NCBI GenBank assembly: GCA_964020085.1
Contig: OZ026603.1
Location: 12,079,698-12,143,697 of the forward strand
Reading direction: 5' to 3'
DNA: 64,000 bases
DNA from: Micromussa lordhowensis
Lineage: Eukaryota > Cnidaria > Anthozoa > Scleractinia > Lobophylliidae
In this document: in pieces, positions 47,875 through 57,300 of the stretch
How the letters are laid out: every line of letters begins with the position of its first letter
How positions within the stretch are numbered: the stretch's first letter is position 1
Notes under the pieces: model-generated
The model's input: the letters and a program-made list of their open reading frames with translations, nothing else
Told to the model about the DNA's origin: nothing
The model's database searches: none
Made by a program: the position numbers and the translations under genes

Positions 47875-49035
47875 TTTAAAATAGTTTTCTATGAATTTTT
47901 CATTCTCTTCTGTGTCAAAGCTAAAAACTTGCAATAAATCGAAATAATCGACTCCTTTATGCATTTCATTCAAGAAATACAAGCAAAAATAGCCACAGGT
48001 TGTAGTATAGAGATTCTGTATTTGCTGGTTTTGGTGTAATAAATTTAAGTTTTTCTCTTTTGCATGGTGTACCAACTCTTGAAAAGGTGGCATACCAAAA
48101 GAGTCAAAGTAATTTATTGTTCCATCACGAACATAGGTTGTAACCCAATGACTACCACTCATATAATGAGGTTCTAAATTATAAATAAAAAGCGCTAACT
48201 TATGATTATGAGGTACAGTCTGATCTCTGCTTAGGACATTTTTGATAGGTATCTTCAAGTATTTACACCAATCTAAAAGATCAAAATTACTCATTGGGAT
48301 ATCTTTATGGAATTTAGGCTTTTTTACCTTTTTTTTTTTTTTTCCTCCCCTGCCCCATGTCCCAATAAAAGGTGGTGGAGCCATAGGCATTCCCATACGA
48401 GGACCTCCTCCTCCATCCGATTTCCCCATTCTAGGACCTCCTCTTCCTTTTATACTTCCTCCTTTTAATGCATCAAGAATCATTGGAATACCAATACTAG
48501 CTATTAACGTTCCAATACCATTACCTACTTGTCGTTGTGTCAGTCGGAAAAGTAAGTCTTCTCCACCTTTATGAGCTCGGGCTAAATCTCCTATTTGTCC
48601 TTTAGTCAGTAGATCACCCAATTGAGCTAACATAAATAGTTTATTATTTGGTACTTGATACATTTGTCCGCCACTAATTTTCTTAACTATTTGACTAGCA
48701 CCTTCAGAAGCTAACCCTGCTAGAGCAGACAATCCTAGTGTTTTACCGATAGTTGGTGCTACATTCTTTAATACTGGCAATATTGAGCTAAAGATACCAG
48801 ACCCAGATTGACGCCTGATATTATACTTTGATATAGTAATTACCATTCCTCGATTAGCTGTTTTGGCCTTAGCGAGTCTCTTAACAGTATTCATTGGCAC
48901 CATAAGAACATCGGAACCACTTAACGCATTTTTACTAAAGCGTAAACTTATTTCTTCTCTGTGTCTGTAAGCCTTAGTTAGTTTTCGTTTTTGCCCTTCA
49001 GAAAGTTTGACAGAAATTTGATGTAGTTCAGTCAT
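47863..49035 (-). CDS. PRO: Adenain-like cysteine protease with N-terminal virion-protein domain
   Basis: 390-aa fusion. Residues about 1-130 hold two short charged motifs with LSEGQKRKL and SKNALSG-type sequence, then a hydrophobic Ala/Gly/Leu helix (about 80-120). Residues 193-240 are Gly/Pro/Lys-rich. Residues about 248-390 form the adenovirus-type (C5/Ulp1-fold) protease: His296 (GSHWV), Asp311 (NYFDSFG), Gln340 and Cys347 (TTTCGYF), with the seven-residue Gln-Cys spacing of adenain. Such proteases mature capsid proteins. The N-terminal part is often seen in Polinton-type proteins; it may be a membrane-active or core protein cleaved from the enzyme, analogous to adenovirus pVI/pX, but this is inference. 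AATATATA precedes the ATG. Its 3' end overlaps the convergent 77-aa ORF by 12 bp. Confidence 0.93.
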   Translation of the reverse strand: MTELHQISVKLSEGQKRKLTKAYRHREEISLRFSKNALSGSDVLMVPMNTVKRLAKAKTANRGMVITISKYNIRRQSGSGIFSSILPVLKNVAPTIGKTLGLSALAGLASEGASQIVKKISGGQMYQVPNNKLFMLAQLGDLLTKGQIGDLARAHKGGEDLLFRLTQRQVGNGIGTLIASIGIPMILDALKGGSIKGRGGPRMGKSDGGGGPRMGMPMAPPPFIGTWGRGGKKKKKVKKPKFHKDIPMSNFDLLDWCKYLKIPIKNVLSRDQTVPHNHKLALFIYNLEPHYMSGSHWVTTYVRDGTINYFDSFGMPPFQELVHHAKEKNLNLLHQNQQIQNLYTTTCGYFCLYFLNEMHKGVDYFDLLQVFSFDTEENEKFIENYFKLLL

Positions 49036-49101
49036 TATATATTATTTAGGGACTTTTTTAAATTCCTAAATAATATTTATTCTATGACTTTGGAATAGTT
49101 C

Positions 49102-49824
49102 TTATAAATCAGATCCAATAGATAGAACATCTTCTTCTTCATCATCTAAGATGAAGTTATCGAAAATATCTTCTACTTCTCGATATGATACTTGCATTAA
49201 TTTTGGTTTTAGAGTAGCTCCAAAAGTTCCTGTTGTAATTGAAAACCAGGAAGCAATAAATTTCACTTTACTTTTTGGACCAATTTTTACTGAATCATAT
49301 CCTAAATTTTCCCCATCCCATGTAAAAAATTTTGTAGCTATTCGATCATTTCTAAAAAATAGTGAAAACTCCATCTTTGATGGGTAATCTTGATATACTC
49401 TTTCTTCATCAACAATTTTATACGGTTTTTTACAGATTCTTTTCCAAGAACCACCTTGACCGTGTTCATCATATCCCGCTACAGCTTCTCTATGTATTTT
49501 TTTATTGTTCTTTAAAGAATATAAATAATCAATAAAAAATTCGTCTAATTCTTTGGCTTTTTCTAGATATTCCCCATCACAATTAATTTGCATGCTAGTA
49601 CCTTGGTAATTACCATCTTTATCATAGTTTTCTTTTAAACCGAACGGAGTATATCCTTTATATTTAACAAATAATGTCCTTCCATTGTATAATATTCCAA
49701 TCTGTGTTCCATTGTGCTTATTTGGCTTTGGTTTTCGAAAAGTTATCTTTGAAGTGTCAATATGGAGAAAATCGACTATTTCTTCTTTGTTCTGACTTTC
49801 GTTCTGACTCTCTTTAACTCTCAT
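49102..49824 (-). CDS. Unrecognised 240-aa protein with acidic C-terminus
   Basis: The N-terminal 30 residues are Glu/Asn-rich. A central segment (TLFVKYKGYTPFGLKENYDK, about 50-69) and a beta-rich second half with FFTWDGENLGYDS and FIASWFSITTGTFGATLKPK follow. The tail (DNFILDDEEEDVL) is strongly acidic. A core with mixed beta content plus an acidic tail is what one expects of a single-stranded DNA-binding protein, and the central motif recalls uncharacterised proteins of large DNA viruses; both are guesses. AATATAATATAT precedes the ATG. It sits between major capsid and protease genes in the leftward set, so a late or virion-assembly role is also possible. Confidence 0.75.
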   Translation of the reverse strand: MRVKESQNESQNKEEIVDFLHIDTSKITFRKPKPNKHNGTQIGILYNGRTLFVKYKGYTPFGLKENYDKDGNYQGTSMQINCDGEYLEKAKELDEFFIDYLYSLKNNKKIHREAVAGYDEHGQGGSWKRICKKPYKIVDEERVYQDYPSKMEFSLFFRNDRIATKFFTWDGENLGYDSVKIGPKSKVKFIASWFSITTGTFGATLKPKLMQVSYREVEDIFDNFILDDEEEDVLSIGSDL

Positions 49825-49877
49825 ATATATTATATTAAAATATTTTTTCTAAATATATTTTTTTTTTTTATTTTTTT

Positions 49878-51122
49878 TTAGACAATAACTAATTGATCTC
49901 CCACTTTATCAACAACAACATCTTCTTCATAGAGAACAATTGCATGCACTCGGAAATCAGCAGCTGCTGCTTGTGAGAGGCGAAATCTTACGTTAAGTTG
50001 CTTTGGATCTCTGCTTACCTGTTCTGTTTGATAAGTCAGGTCAAAATATAACATTGGGTAAAGACTCGAAAAATTAGTGATATTGAGCTGAGTACCTGTA
50101 TTATAATCATTCTTTTTCCATGAATAATTCATTAAATCATAATAGATTCTTGTTTTACTTTCTGTATCATATTCAAGTTCTGGATAGAAGACACCATTAC
50201 CATATTCAAGACGACATGTGCTAAGATGACTATTATTGTTAGCAGCATTAAGTTTAAAAGTATCAAAAATATAAGGGTTTGCTGACATATCATTTGTCTT
50301 AAGTCTCTGGAAGTAGAGGAAAACATGCTGTACTTTATCAATACTAGCTGAGATTCTGAAATCACCACTGTTTCTAGTAGTATCTGAACTTTGGTACATT
50401 TCTTTGAGGTATTTCCATTTACTGGGTTTTTGGTATTCACTGATGAATTTAGTCATCAGAGCATCTTTTGGTTCTAGTCGGGGTACCCATAGATAAAACC
50501 GATCAATTACTAATCTCAATGTATCAACTGCCCCATATAATACTTCAGCGTCCGGTGTAAGTTCTATTTCAAATTGGAGATCCATTGGAGGTAACAATCG
50601 TCCTTCTAATTCTTCGAAAAAAGAATACCTATTTAATGGAATACTTGTATTAACATGAGCTCTGTTAGCTGTTAATAAACGCCTACTTTCCAAACCAGTG
50701 TTTGTATCATCTGAAGTGGCATCTGTATCTAAATACCATAAGCTATTTTTAGCCGTACTACGCCCAAAATCATCTGAATATTCTAAAAGATTTTTTGCAA
50801 AAGTTACAAGATGAAGATTATCAGTGTCATAGACGATTTTTCCTGCACTCTTTATTACCATATGCTTAATTAATGAATGCGATCCATTAATAATTGTTGT
50901 TCTGGCGTCTGCATTGTCTCCACCATTTGCTCGAAGGTCTAATCTGAATCGCACTTCAAAAAAGGCGTTAAACCAATCAAGCATAATACCCCGATCAGTA
51001 ACATGAAATTTGTATCCTTTCTTATTTTGCTCTTGAGTATTGGCAGGAGCTCTTATAGCATCTTGAAGACGAAATTGCACTAGTTCGTTTCTCTGTACGT
51101 ACTCTGGTGATCTAAATGCCAT
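49878..51122 (-). CDS. MCP: Double-jelly-roll major capsid protein
   Basis: 414-aa protein matching the Polinton major capsid family (PRD1-adenovirus lineage, double jelly roll), expected to trimerise into pseudo-hexameric capsomers. Recognisable conserved stretches include SIPLNRYSFFEELEGRLLPP (about 160-179), LVIDRFYLWVPRL (about 204-216), ISASIDKVQHVFLYFQRLKT (about 258-277) and CRLEYGNGVFYPE (about 306-318), and the DPKQLNVRFRLS block near the end. Length is ordinary for the group. AATATATA immediately precedes the ATG. The gene lies between the 126-aa basic protein (31 bp upstream) and the 240-aa protein. No break is seen. Confidence 0.93.
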   Translation of the reverse strand: MAFRSPEYVQRNELVQFRLQDAIRAPANTQEQNKKGYKFHVTDRGIMLDWFNAFFEVRFRLDLRANGGDNADARTTIINGSHSLIKHMVIKSAGKIVYDTDNLHLVTFAKNLLEYSDDFGRSTAKNSLWYLDTDATSDDTNTGLESRRLLTANRAHVNTSIPLNRYSFFEELEGRLLPPMDLQFEIELTPDAEVLYGAVDTLRLVIDRFYLWVPRLEPKDALMTKFISEYQKPSKWKYLKEMYQSSDTTRNSGDFRISASIDKVQHVFLYFQRLKTNDMSANPYIFDTFKLNAANNNSHLSTCRLEYGNGVFYPELEYDTESKTRIYYDLMNYSWKKNDYNTGTQLNITNFSSLYPMLYFDLTYQTEQVSRDPKQLNVRFRLSQAAAADFRVHAIVLYEEDVVVDKVGDQLVIV

Positions 51123-51152
51123 TATATATTTTTTATCAGATTTTTTTTTTCT

Positions 51153-51533
51153 TTAAGAGCGTGCTATTAGATTATTAATCAGTGTATAAACTTCCTCCTG
51201 CGTTTTTGGCTTTGCTCTACCTGGCTTTGACTTTGTTGACTTTGTTGACTTTGTCGCTTTTTTAGACCCTGAGGATAGCCTTTTTCGGATAAGCTCACCA
51301 GATCGCTCTATAACTTTATCAGCAGCCTTTTTACCAACTCGTTCTCCCGCATGAGCGACGCCAGCTTGTATTGCTTTTTTAGCAAATGGTTTTAAAACCT
51401 GTCCAGTTAAAGCACTAGCTACCTTTTTTAGTGGTTTCATAAGATTATCTACTATAATTCCATTGCCACGGTGTTTGTAGACATATCGTCCCATTCTTGG
51501 GTGATAAATCTTTTTGAACTCTCTTGACTTCAT
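51153..51533 (-). CDS. Small basic virion-core-like protein, 126 aa
   Basis: Very Lys/Arg/Ala-rich. It begins MKSREFKKIYHPRMGRYVYK and has an amphipathic alanine-rich middle (PLKKVASALTGQVLKPFAKK and following, about 34-85). A Ser/Lys region with three TKS units (about 95-103) comes next, then a short C-terminal segment EEVYTLINNLIARS. Composition and position between penton and major capsid genes suggest a DNA-condensing core or membrane-active capsid peptide comparable to adenovirus pVI/pVII/pX, but no specific family is claimed. TTAATTATAT precedes the ATG. It begins 6 bp after the stop of the penton-like gene. Confidence 0.75.
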   Translation of the reverse strand: MKSREFKKIYHPRMGRYVYKHRGNGIIVDNLMKPLKKVASALTGQVLKPFAKKAIQAGVAHAGERVGKKAADKVIERSGELIRKRLSSGSKKATKSTKSTKSKPGRAKPKTQEEVYTLINNLIARS

Positions 51534-51539
51534 ATATAA

Positions 51540-52307
51540 TTAAAATGGAACTTTTTTTAAGATTAATGAAAATGCAGTGTCAGCATGATTTAAATAGACT
51601 GGTCTTCTTAAGCCATCAGTTACATAGATTCGAACGCTTGAAACTCTTGTTTTATTGATAGGATTGTATATAACACGACGCGGTTCAAGGGTAAAATTGT
51701 AAGAAGGTCTGAGCGTTCCTGTACCAAAACTAAAAACAATATCTGATTCTACCCCATCTACTAATGAATCAGAGACTAAATCACAGTGAATATTTAGGAC
51801 ATCTGTATCTTCTGATAGGTTAGGTACTTTGGGGCTAACGTTTCTCTCATCTCTTAAGATCACCTTATCGAATCCTATTAGTTTACCAAAATTAGATTTA
51901 CGCAGGTCAAGCTGATAGTTAGCGTCTAAAGTCACTAAGACTCTAAAAGTTGGTTCATCAAAAGTCACCGTGATTGGAAATTCTTCATCACCATCACCGC
52001 CGACTATTTTAGTCTTTTCCTTAATGTAATTATCAATATCAGTGTAATCCCAAACTCCTTTTGGAAAATCAATATCTGTAAATGTTTTCCCACCGTCTTT
52101 ACTGTAAGCTATCTTTTGATTGTCGTAACCAGAATTTATATTTGTCCATGTAAAAGCCATTGAAATAATTTTATTAAAACCAATATACCAAATCCCATCA
52201 CTGTGTTCATAGTCTAGCGTTCTAGAAAACCTTGTAGTAAAATCACCAGGTCGATTACCAGCTTCATCTTTAACTGCAAAACTGCTTAATGAGATTTCTC
52301 TCTCCAT
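51540..52307 (-). CDS. mCP: Penton-like minor capsid protein (single jelly roll)
   Basis: 255-aa beta-rich protein of the Polinton minor capsid family, which caps fivefold vertices. Typical stretches: an N-terminal FSRTLDYEHSDGIWYIGFNK block, AFTWTNINSGYDNQKIAYSK (about 51-70), GVWDYTDIDNYIKEKT (about 84-99), NIHCDLVSDSLVDGV (about 172-186) and the C-terminal YVTDGLRRPVYLNHADTAFS (about 227-246). Start preceded by GTGATAT. The ATG lies 3 bp after the stop of the 345-aa gene, implying one transcription unit with it, the basic protein and the major capsid gene. Intact. Confidence 0.9.
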   Translation of the reverse strand: MEREISLSSFAVKDEAGNRPGDFTTRFSRTLDYEHSDGIWYIGFNKIISMAFTWTNINSGYDNQKIAYSKDGGKTFTDIDFPKGVWDYTDIDNYIKEKTKIVGGDGDEEFPITVTFDEPTFRVLVTLDANYQLDLRKSNFGKLIGFDKVILRDERNVSPKVPNLSEDTDVLNIHCDLVSDSLVDGVESDIVFSFGTGTLRPSYNFTLEPRRVIYNPINKTRVSSVRIYVTDGLRRPVYLNHADTAFSLILKKVPF

Positions 52308-52310
52308 ATA

Positions 52311-53348
52311 TCACACCCTGAAATATTTTTTCACTAACTTTTGATATTGCGACTTATTGATTGATTTTGTTCTTAATAGAGTGTCTAAGATAGTTTGACC
52401 CATATTTCTCATCTTGACACTTGTATTGCCTGCTTCCATTTCACCAATAATTAGTGTTAATTTCTTTAGTAATTCTTGAGCATCATTATAGAAATAGACT
52501 CCTCTGCCTCTCCTGACGCCACTTCCCTTTGTACTTTTCTTTTTCTGTACTTTTAGATAGTCTCTATATTCCTGAATAGGTTTTAGTCTACTATCAGCAA
52601 ATTTATGAGCCATATCTTTTTCTCGCTCTAGCTTTTCTATTACATCTTTTGGCAATCCTTTTTTTATGGCTTGTTTTAGTCTATTAGTTGTATTTGTCTT
52701 AAATTTACTTGTAATACTGCTTATTTCAGAATTTGCTCTTTTTATGTTACTCTCGAGATATTTACTACGTTTAACTGGTGTCATTTCTGGTTGGGATAAT
52801 CTCATTTCAACATCATCATAGTTAGGAAGATTTGCACTATCTAAAATTCTATTAATATCTCCTCTATCTAAATCTTCATCATCATCATCATCAGGTGGTG
52901 ATTCAATTGCTAAAGGTCCTTCTTCCACAAAAGAATATTCTGGTGGTAAAGATTCATCTCCTCCTAGATTCCAAAAACTAGGATCCATTTCATATTTTGG
53001 TGGCGCGCCTTTAGGTATTATTTGTTTTTCTGCCTGGGGCGCTACGTAATCTTGGAGATCTAATAATCCTTCTACATCCATATCTTCATATGGATCTACT
53101 TCTGGTGCATAATCAATCGCTTCTGGTTTACCCGCTGGGGCAGGACGTATTCTCATTTGCGGTCTATTCTTAGGCTTTTGTGCCTTTAACCCATCTATGA
53201 TTTCATCTAGTCTAAATGATTTTGTTATCCGCTGGTCAGAAGTCTTACTCTTTATCTTCTCTTCAGTGATCTCATCATAAAGCTGATTCTTCATCCTTCC
53301 AGTCTCAGTCCGTTTCTGAGCTAATCGTTTCCAATTTGAGAGACTCAT
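52311..53348 (-). CDS. Virion-associated-type protein with two PPxY motifs
   Basis: 345-aa protein. It has a basic N-terminus, a Pro-rich acidic middle containing PPKY (116-119) and PPEY (135-138), a run of five Asp (about 153-157) and an RGD (162-164), then a charged helical region (about 185-265). A conserved-looking C-terminal domain starts at a GRGVYFYNDAQELLKKL segment (about 284-300) and continues with AGNTSVKMRNMGQTILDTLL. PPxY motifs recruit Nedd4-type ubiquitin ligases in retroviruses and in adenovirus protein VI; an equivalent role is inference. The RGD may be chance. First gene of the leftward capsid operon, divergent from the ATPase across about 70 bp. AAATATTAT precedes the ATG. 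Name unknown; it is a recurrent protein of invertebrate Polintons by general resemblance. Confidence 0.82.
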   Translation of the reverse strand: MSLSNWKRLAQKRTETGRMKNQLYDEITEEKIKSKTSDQRITKSFRLDEIIDGLKAQKPKNRPQMRIRPAPAGKPEAIDYAPEVDPYEDMDVEGLLDLQDYVAPQAEKQIIPKGAPPKYEMDPSFWNLGGDESLPPEYSFVEEGPLAIESPPDDDDDEDLDRGDINRILDSANLPNYDDVEMRLSQPEMTPVKRSKYLESNIKRANSEISSITSKFKTNTTNRLKQAIKKGLPKDVIEKLEREKDMAHKFADSRLKPIQEYRDYLKVQKKKSTKGSGVRRGRGVYFYNDAQELLKKLTLIIGEMEAGNTSVKMRNMGQTILDTLLRTKSINKSQYQKLVKKYFRV

Positions 53349-53418
53349 ATAATATTTATATTTTTTATATTATGTGGCATAATATGAGTCATTTATTAAA
53401 AAAATATTAATTATATAG
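53349..53418. promoter_or_regulatory. Divergent AT-rich promoter between capsid operon and ATPase operon
   Basis: This 70-bp gap is nearly all A/T. It must drive the leftward capsid genes and the rightward ATPase gene. On the plus side TTAATTATATAG abuts the ATPase ATG; on the minus side AAATATTAT abuts the 345-aa gene ATG. The two start motifs sit at the gap's outer edges. Confidence 0.6.
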
Positions 53419-54057
53419 ATGAAAATTCCTAATTATGATTCAGCTTCTAATAATGACAGCAATTTCAAACGACTGCTACCTTATATGCCTTCAGACAATT
53501 TTCGAATGTTAATTTGTGGACCAAGCGGTTGTGGTAAAACTAACGTTCTCATGCATATGCTTTGTAATCCTCTACTCTACTATGATAAGATTTACTTGTT
53601 TTCAAAAAATCTTGAGCAACCAAAGTACAGACAACTATTAGAAACATTTCAACCCATTTCAGAAGAGGTTGGTTATGATGTCATAGAAGAGAGTAATGGT
53701 GATGTCATTCCTCTGGAAAGCCTAGACCACGATAATCAAAAAATAGTTATCTTTGATGACTTTGCTTGTGAACGAAACCAAAAACCTCTCATTGAATATT
53801 TTATTGGTGGCCGTCATAAAAATTGCAGTGTAATCTATTTAAGTCAATCTTATTATCTCACTCCCAAAGACATCAGGTTGAATTGCTCTCATTTTTGTAT
53901 TTTTGACTCTCCAAGTAATGCAGAGACAGCAAGAATGTGTAAAGAAGTCAATGTACCTAAGAAGCGATTCGAGAGTGCGACTAGTGAGCCTTATAGTTTT
54001 GCGTACATTGATAAGACAAAAAAGACAATCAGAAAAAATTTCAATGAAAATATATAG
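53419..54057 (+). CDS. ATP: A32-like (FtsK/HerA) DNA-packaging ATPase
   Basis: 212-aa ATPase expected to pump element DNA into capsids. Walker A is GPSGCGKT (34-41), Walker B IVIFDDF (Asp 113-114), and the sensor-like VIYLSQSYY follows. Length and order fit the A32-type packaging ATPases of Polintons, virophages and large DNA viruses. TTATATAG abuts the ATG. It opens the rightward operon, and its stop is 1 bp before the ATG of the next small gene. Confidence 0.95.
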   Translation: MKIPNYDSASNNDSNFKRLLPYMPSDNFRMLICGPSGCGKTNVLMHMLCNPLLYYDKIYLFSKNLEQPKYRQLLETFQPISEEVGYDVIEESNGDVIPLESLDHDNQKIVIFDDFACERNQKPLIEYFIGGRHKNCSVIYLSQSYYLTPKDIRLNCSHFCIFDSPSNAETARMCKEVNVPKKRFESATSEPYSFAYIDKTKKTIRKNFNENI

Positions 54058-54058
54058 G

Positions 54059-54292
54059 ATGGATAGAATTAGTTTGCCGAGAAGATTAACACACGAAATA
54101 TTTAATGTGTTTAATGAGATAAATTTTTTATTAGAGAATCTTACTAGTAAACTAGAATGTTTAAAAGAAGTTGAAAAAAAATACAACGAATCTATTTCTG
54201 ATGAAATATTATTATTAATTAAAAATCTCAAAATGTTAGATTCTGATTACTTAAGAGATCGAGAAGAAGAAGAAGAAGAAGAAGAAATTTAA
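54059..54292 (+). CDS. Small coiled-coil protein with poly-Glu tail, 77 aa
   Basis: The chosen start (MDRISLPRR) is preceded by AATATATAGG, matching the element's start motif; the open frame itself extends further upstream inside the ATPase gene. Residues about 18-60 form a heptad-like helix (INFLLENLTSKLECLKEVEK). The end is a run of eight Glu encoded by a GAA microsatellite that could vary in length. No family is recognised. Its place between ATPase and fibre suggests a structural or assembly helper. Confidence 0.65.
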   Translation: MDRISLPRRLTHEIFNVFNEINFLLENLTSKLECLKEVEKKYNESISDEILLLIKNLKMLDSDYLRDREEEEEEEEI

Positions 54293-54307
54293 TTTAGTAT
54301 ATTATAT

Positions 54308-57300
54308 ATGGGTTTTAGCAATGGACAACTTGAATCAACATCAGCAACAGGAAGAGGTGAAAAAGGTGATCCTGGTTTACCTGGAATTGGATTTAGTCTA
54401 ACTGATGATGGTAATTTTGATATTGATAGTAAGCGATTAACTGAAGTAGCCCTTCCTATCGATAATAATGATGCAGCAACAAAAGAGTATGTAGATAATA
54501 ACCTACCAGCTATTGATTTGTCACCTTATCTGAAAAGAGATGGAACAACTTCAATGACTGGTCATTTAAATATGAATAATCATAAGATTAGTGATTTAGA
54601 AGATGCTACGGATGATAATGATGCTGTACCTCTAAAACAATTAAAGGAGATGACAACAGATCATAGGACAAATTATCATTTGCAACCTAGTTTTACTTTT
54701 TATAAAGATTTTGGTGATAAAGCAGAATGTACTAAAGGATCTATACCTATTCCTGGGCACACTGATCATTTTGAACTATTAGAAGCGCCTCGAGAAGGGG
54801 CGCAATCTGGTTATGCTTATTCTACTGTTCGACTAGTGAACAATTTAGAAATAGATCCTAATTATTCTATCGTTTTTGAAATATTTGGATATGATGGAAC
54901 AAATATAGTTACAGATGGTGATTCAGATAGGCTATTATTTACAAATGTCACTGGTAATGCAAACATAATTGATTTTAGTCATGATTGGTTTAGCAATTAC
55001 GCAAAAGCTTACATAATATTTAATAGTTCTAAAAGAGATGTGAACATCCGTTTACAATTTCGATATTATGGTTCCAGTAACTCTAATTTTAAATTTCTAT
55101 TTTTTAGTAGATGTATCAAAGGAATACAAAGGACTAGTTTTGATCATAGATTATTTAATGTTAAAAGTACTGATTTTTCAGGAACAATATTAAATTTTGA
55201 ACCGATCAATATGAATAATGAAAAGATAATCAATATTGGTAATCCTACTGACTCTAAAGATGCAACAAGCAAAGAATATGTTGACGATGAAGACGCTAAA
55301 CAGGATATTGCTATTAATGATTTATCTTCTAGAAAAGCAGATAGGTCAGAAGTATTACTCCTAAACGGAAGCCAAAACATGACTGGTAATCTTTCTATGA
55401 ATGGAAATAGGATTTTTAGCTTACCTATTCCAACTGGGCCGCAGCAACCTGTGACAAAGACTTATTTAGAAAGTCAAATTGCTTCCATACCACAGTCTGA
55501 TTTAAGTCTTTATCTCAAAGTAGATGGTTCTCGTGCTATGACTGGAAATCTCAAGATGAATGACAATAAAATAACAGATTTAGAGACTCAAGATGATGTC
55601 CCAATTATTGATTACCCTAATTATGTAAAAGATTCTAAAATGGCTGTTAATAAACTTTATGTCAATGAAAACTTTTTAAAATTAAAAGGTGATGACTATG
55701 ACTTAAAAGGTAAACGGATAAGAAATACTGAACCATATGGTGTCAATACTTTTGATACAAATGATTTGGTCTCCAAGGCATTTGTCTTAGCAGAAATAAG
55801 TAAGCTACCTACAGATGTATTAAAATTGGATGGTTCACGTGCTATGACAGGTACTCTCCAAATGGGTGATAATGCTATCACTGGAATTAGGAGTAGTTCA
55901 GCAGACGATGCAGCCCTAACTGTTGGAGGAGCTAAGTCTACATATCTGCCCCTTACTGGTGATCGAGGGATGCAAGGAAATCTCGATATGGGAGGAAATT
56001 CTATTAGAAATATTAAACCTTTTGTTGAAGATGACTCAAGTCAAGCAGCACAAAATGCTCAATCCAATGATGTTATTAACTTTGGGTATTTTCACGGACA
56101 GAGAGGTCAACTAAAAAGACAAATAAATGATGTCGCTGCAGCAGCTCTTAACAGGAAAAATCCTTATCCCATGGAAGGAAATCTCGATATGGCCAATCAT
56201 AGCATTATCCGTTTGAAAGATCCAAATTCATCAGATAGCTTTCACGCTTCCAATGTTAACTATGTTAATAGGACAATTAGTGATAATAACGCTGTTATTA
56301 ACTCTTTGATAGAAGATAAAGTGAGTGAAGCAGAAGCACTTAATATTAAAGCAAACCGACAAGAGAATGAATTCTCTTTTGTTATGGATGATGACCTATT
56401 TAAAGAAGATGATGATGATATTACTAAAGCTGGAAAAAAAGATAGAGATTTTTATCAAATTAAACGAGAGACTTATCGATTTAAAATTAAGTATGATGAT
56501 TCCATCCATTATTATAGTACTCGATTAACTATTGATTTAAAATCATTAGATTTAGGTGAGTATACATTAGCTTTTGAAATGTATTATGGTAATAAAGTGG
56601 ATAAAGATGAAGTGGTTGTTAACGCTGTATCCGAAACTTTGAATGTATCACGTAATAATACAAATACTTTTTCTGATCATAGTAGAACAATTATCAATTT
56701 TCATAAATATGGAAACATTGGGATTATTGATTTAGATATTGATTTAACTTTAAAGTACAGGAGTGGTGAAACTTATGATTTTTTCACAAACATCTTTGTA
56801 GTTGTTTATGGTGTAAGTGGTCATCAGAATGACGTTGACCCGGGAATTTGGGATAGATTCTATACCATCAGAAACAAAGTTATTAATTATGAAGCACCTA
56901 TAGATATGGGTAATCGTCAGATAAAAGGATTATCTGATGGGAATGAAAACGGTGATGCTGTTAATGTGAAACAACTGAATGAAACAGAAGATAATGTTGT
57001 AAAATATGTTGATGGTGAAATTGCAAAAGTAAATAGTGAAATTGCAAAAGAAAATCCTACTATTAATGAAAATAAAAATGTTATAGAATTAATAGTAAAA
57101 TATATATTAAGTAATGATTCAAAGATTTCTTTAATAAAAGATTTGTATTTTTCTGATAGTAATGAAGGTAGAACACCAAATACATATGCGTTTGTAACTA
57201 CTGGTGATAACACAGGTGATTTTACTTTTTATTATGTCTTCCAGCATAGTGCAATTACTAATAATGTAATGGCTGTACATTTTGATATTAAGAATACAAG

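Noticed and set aside
48242..48574. 110-codon plus-strand frame opposite the protease gene
   Set aside because: Mirror frame of the Gly/Pro-rich linker of the real minus-strand gene.
50132..50440. 102-codon minus-strand frame inside the capsid gene
   Set aside because: Out-of-frame shadow of the major capsid protein, which is clearly recognisable in its own frame.
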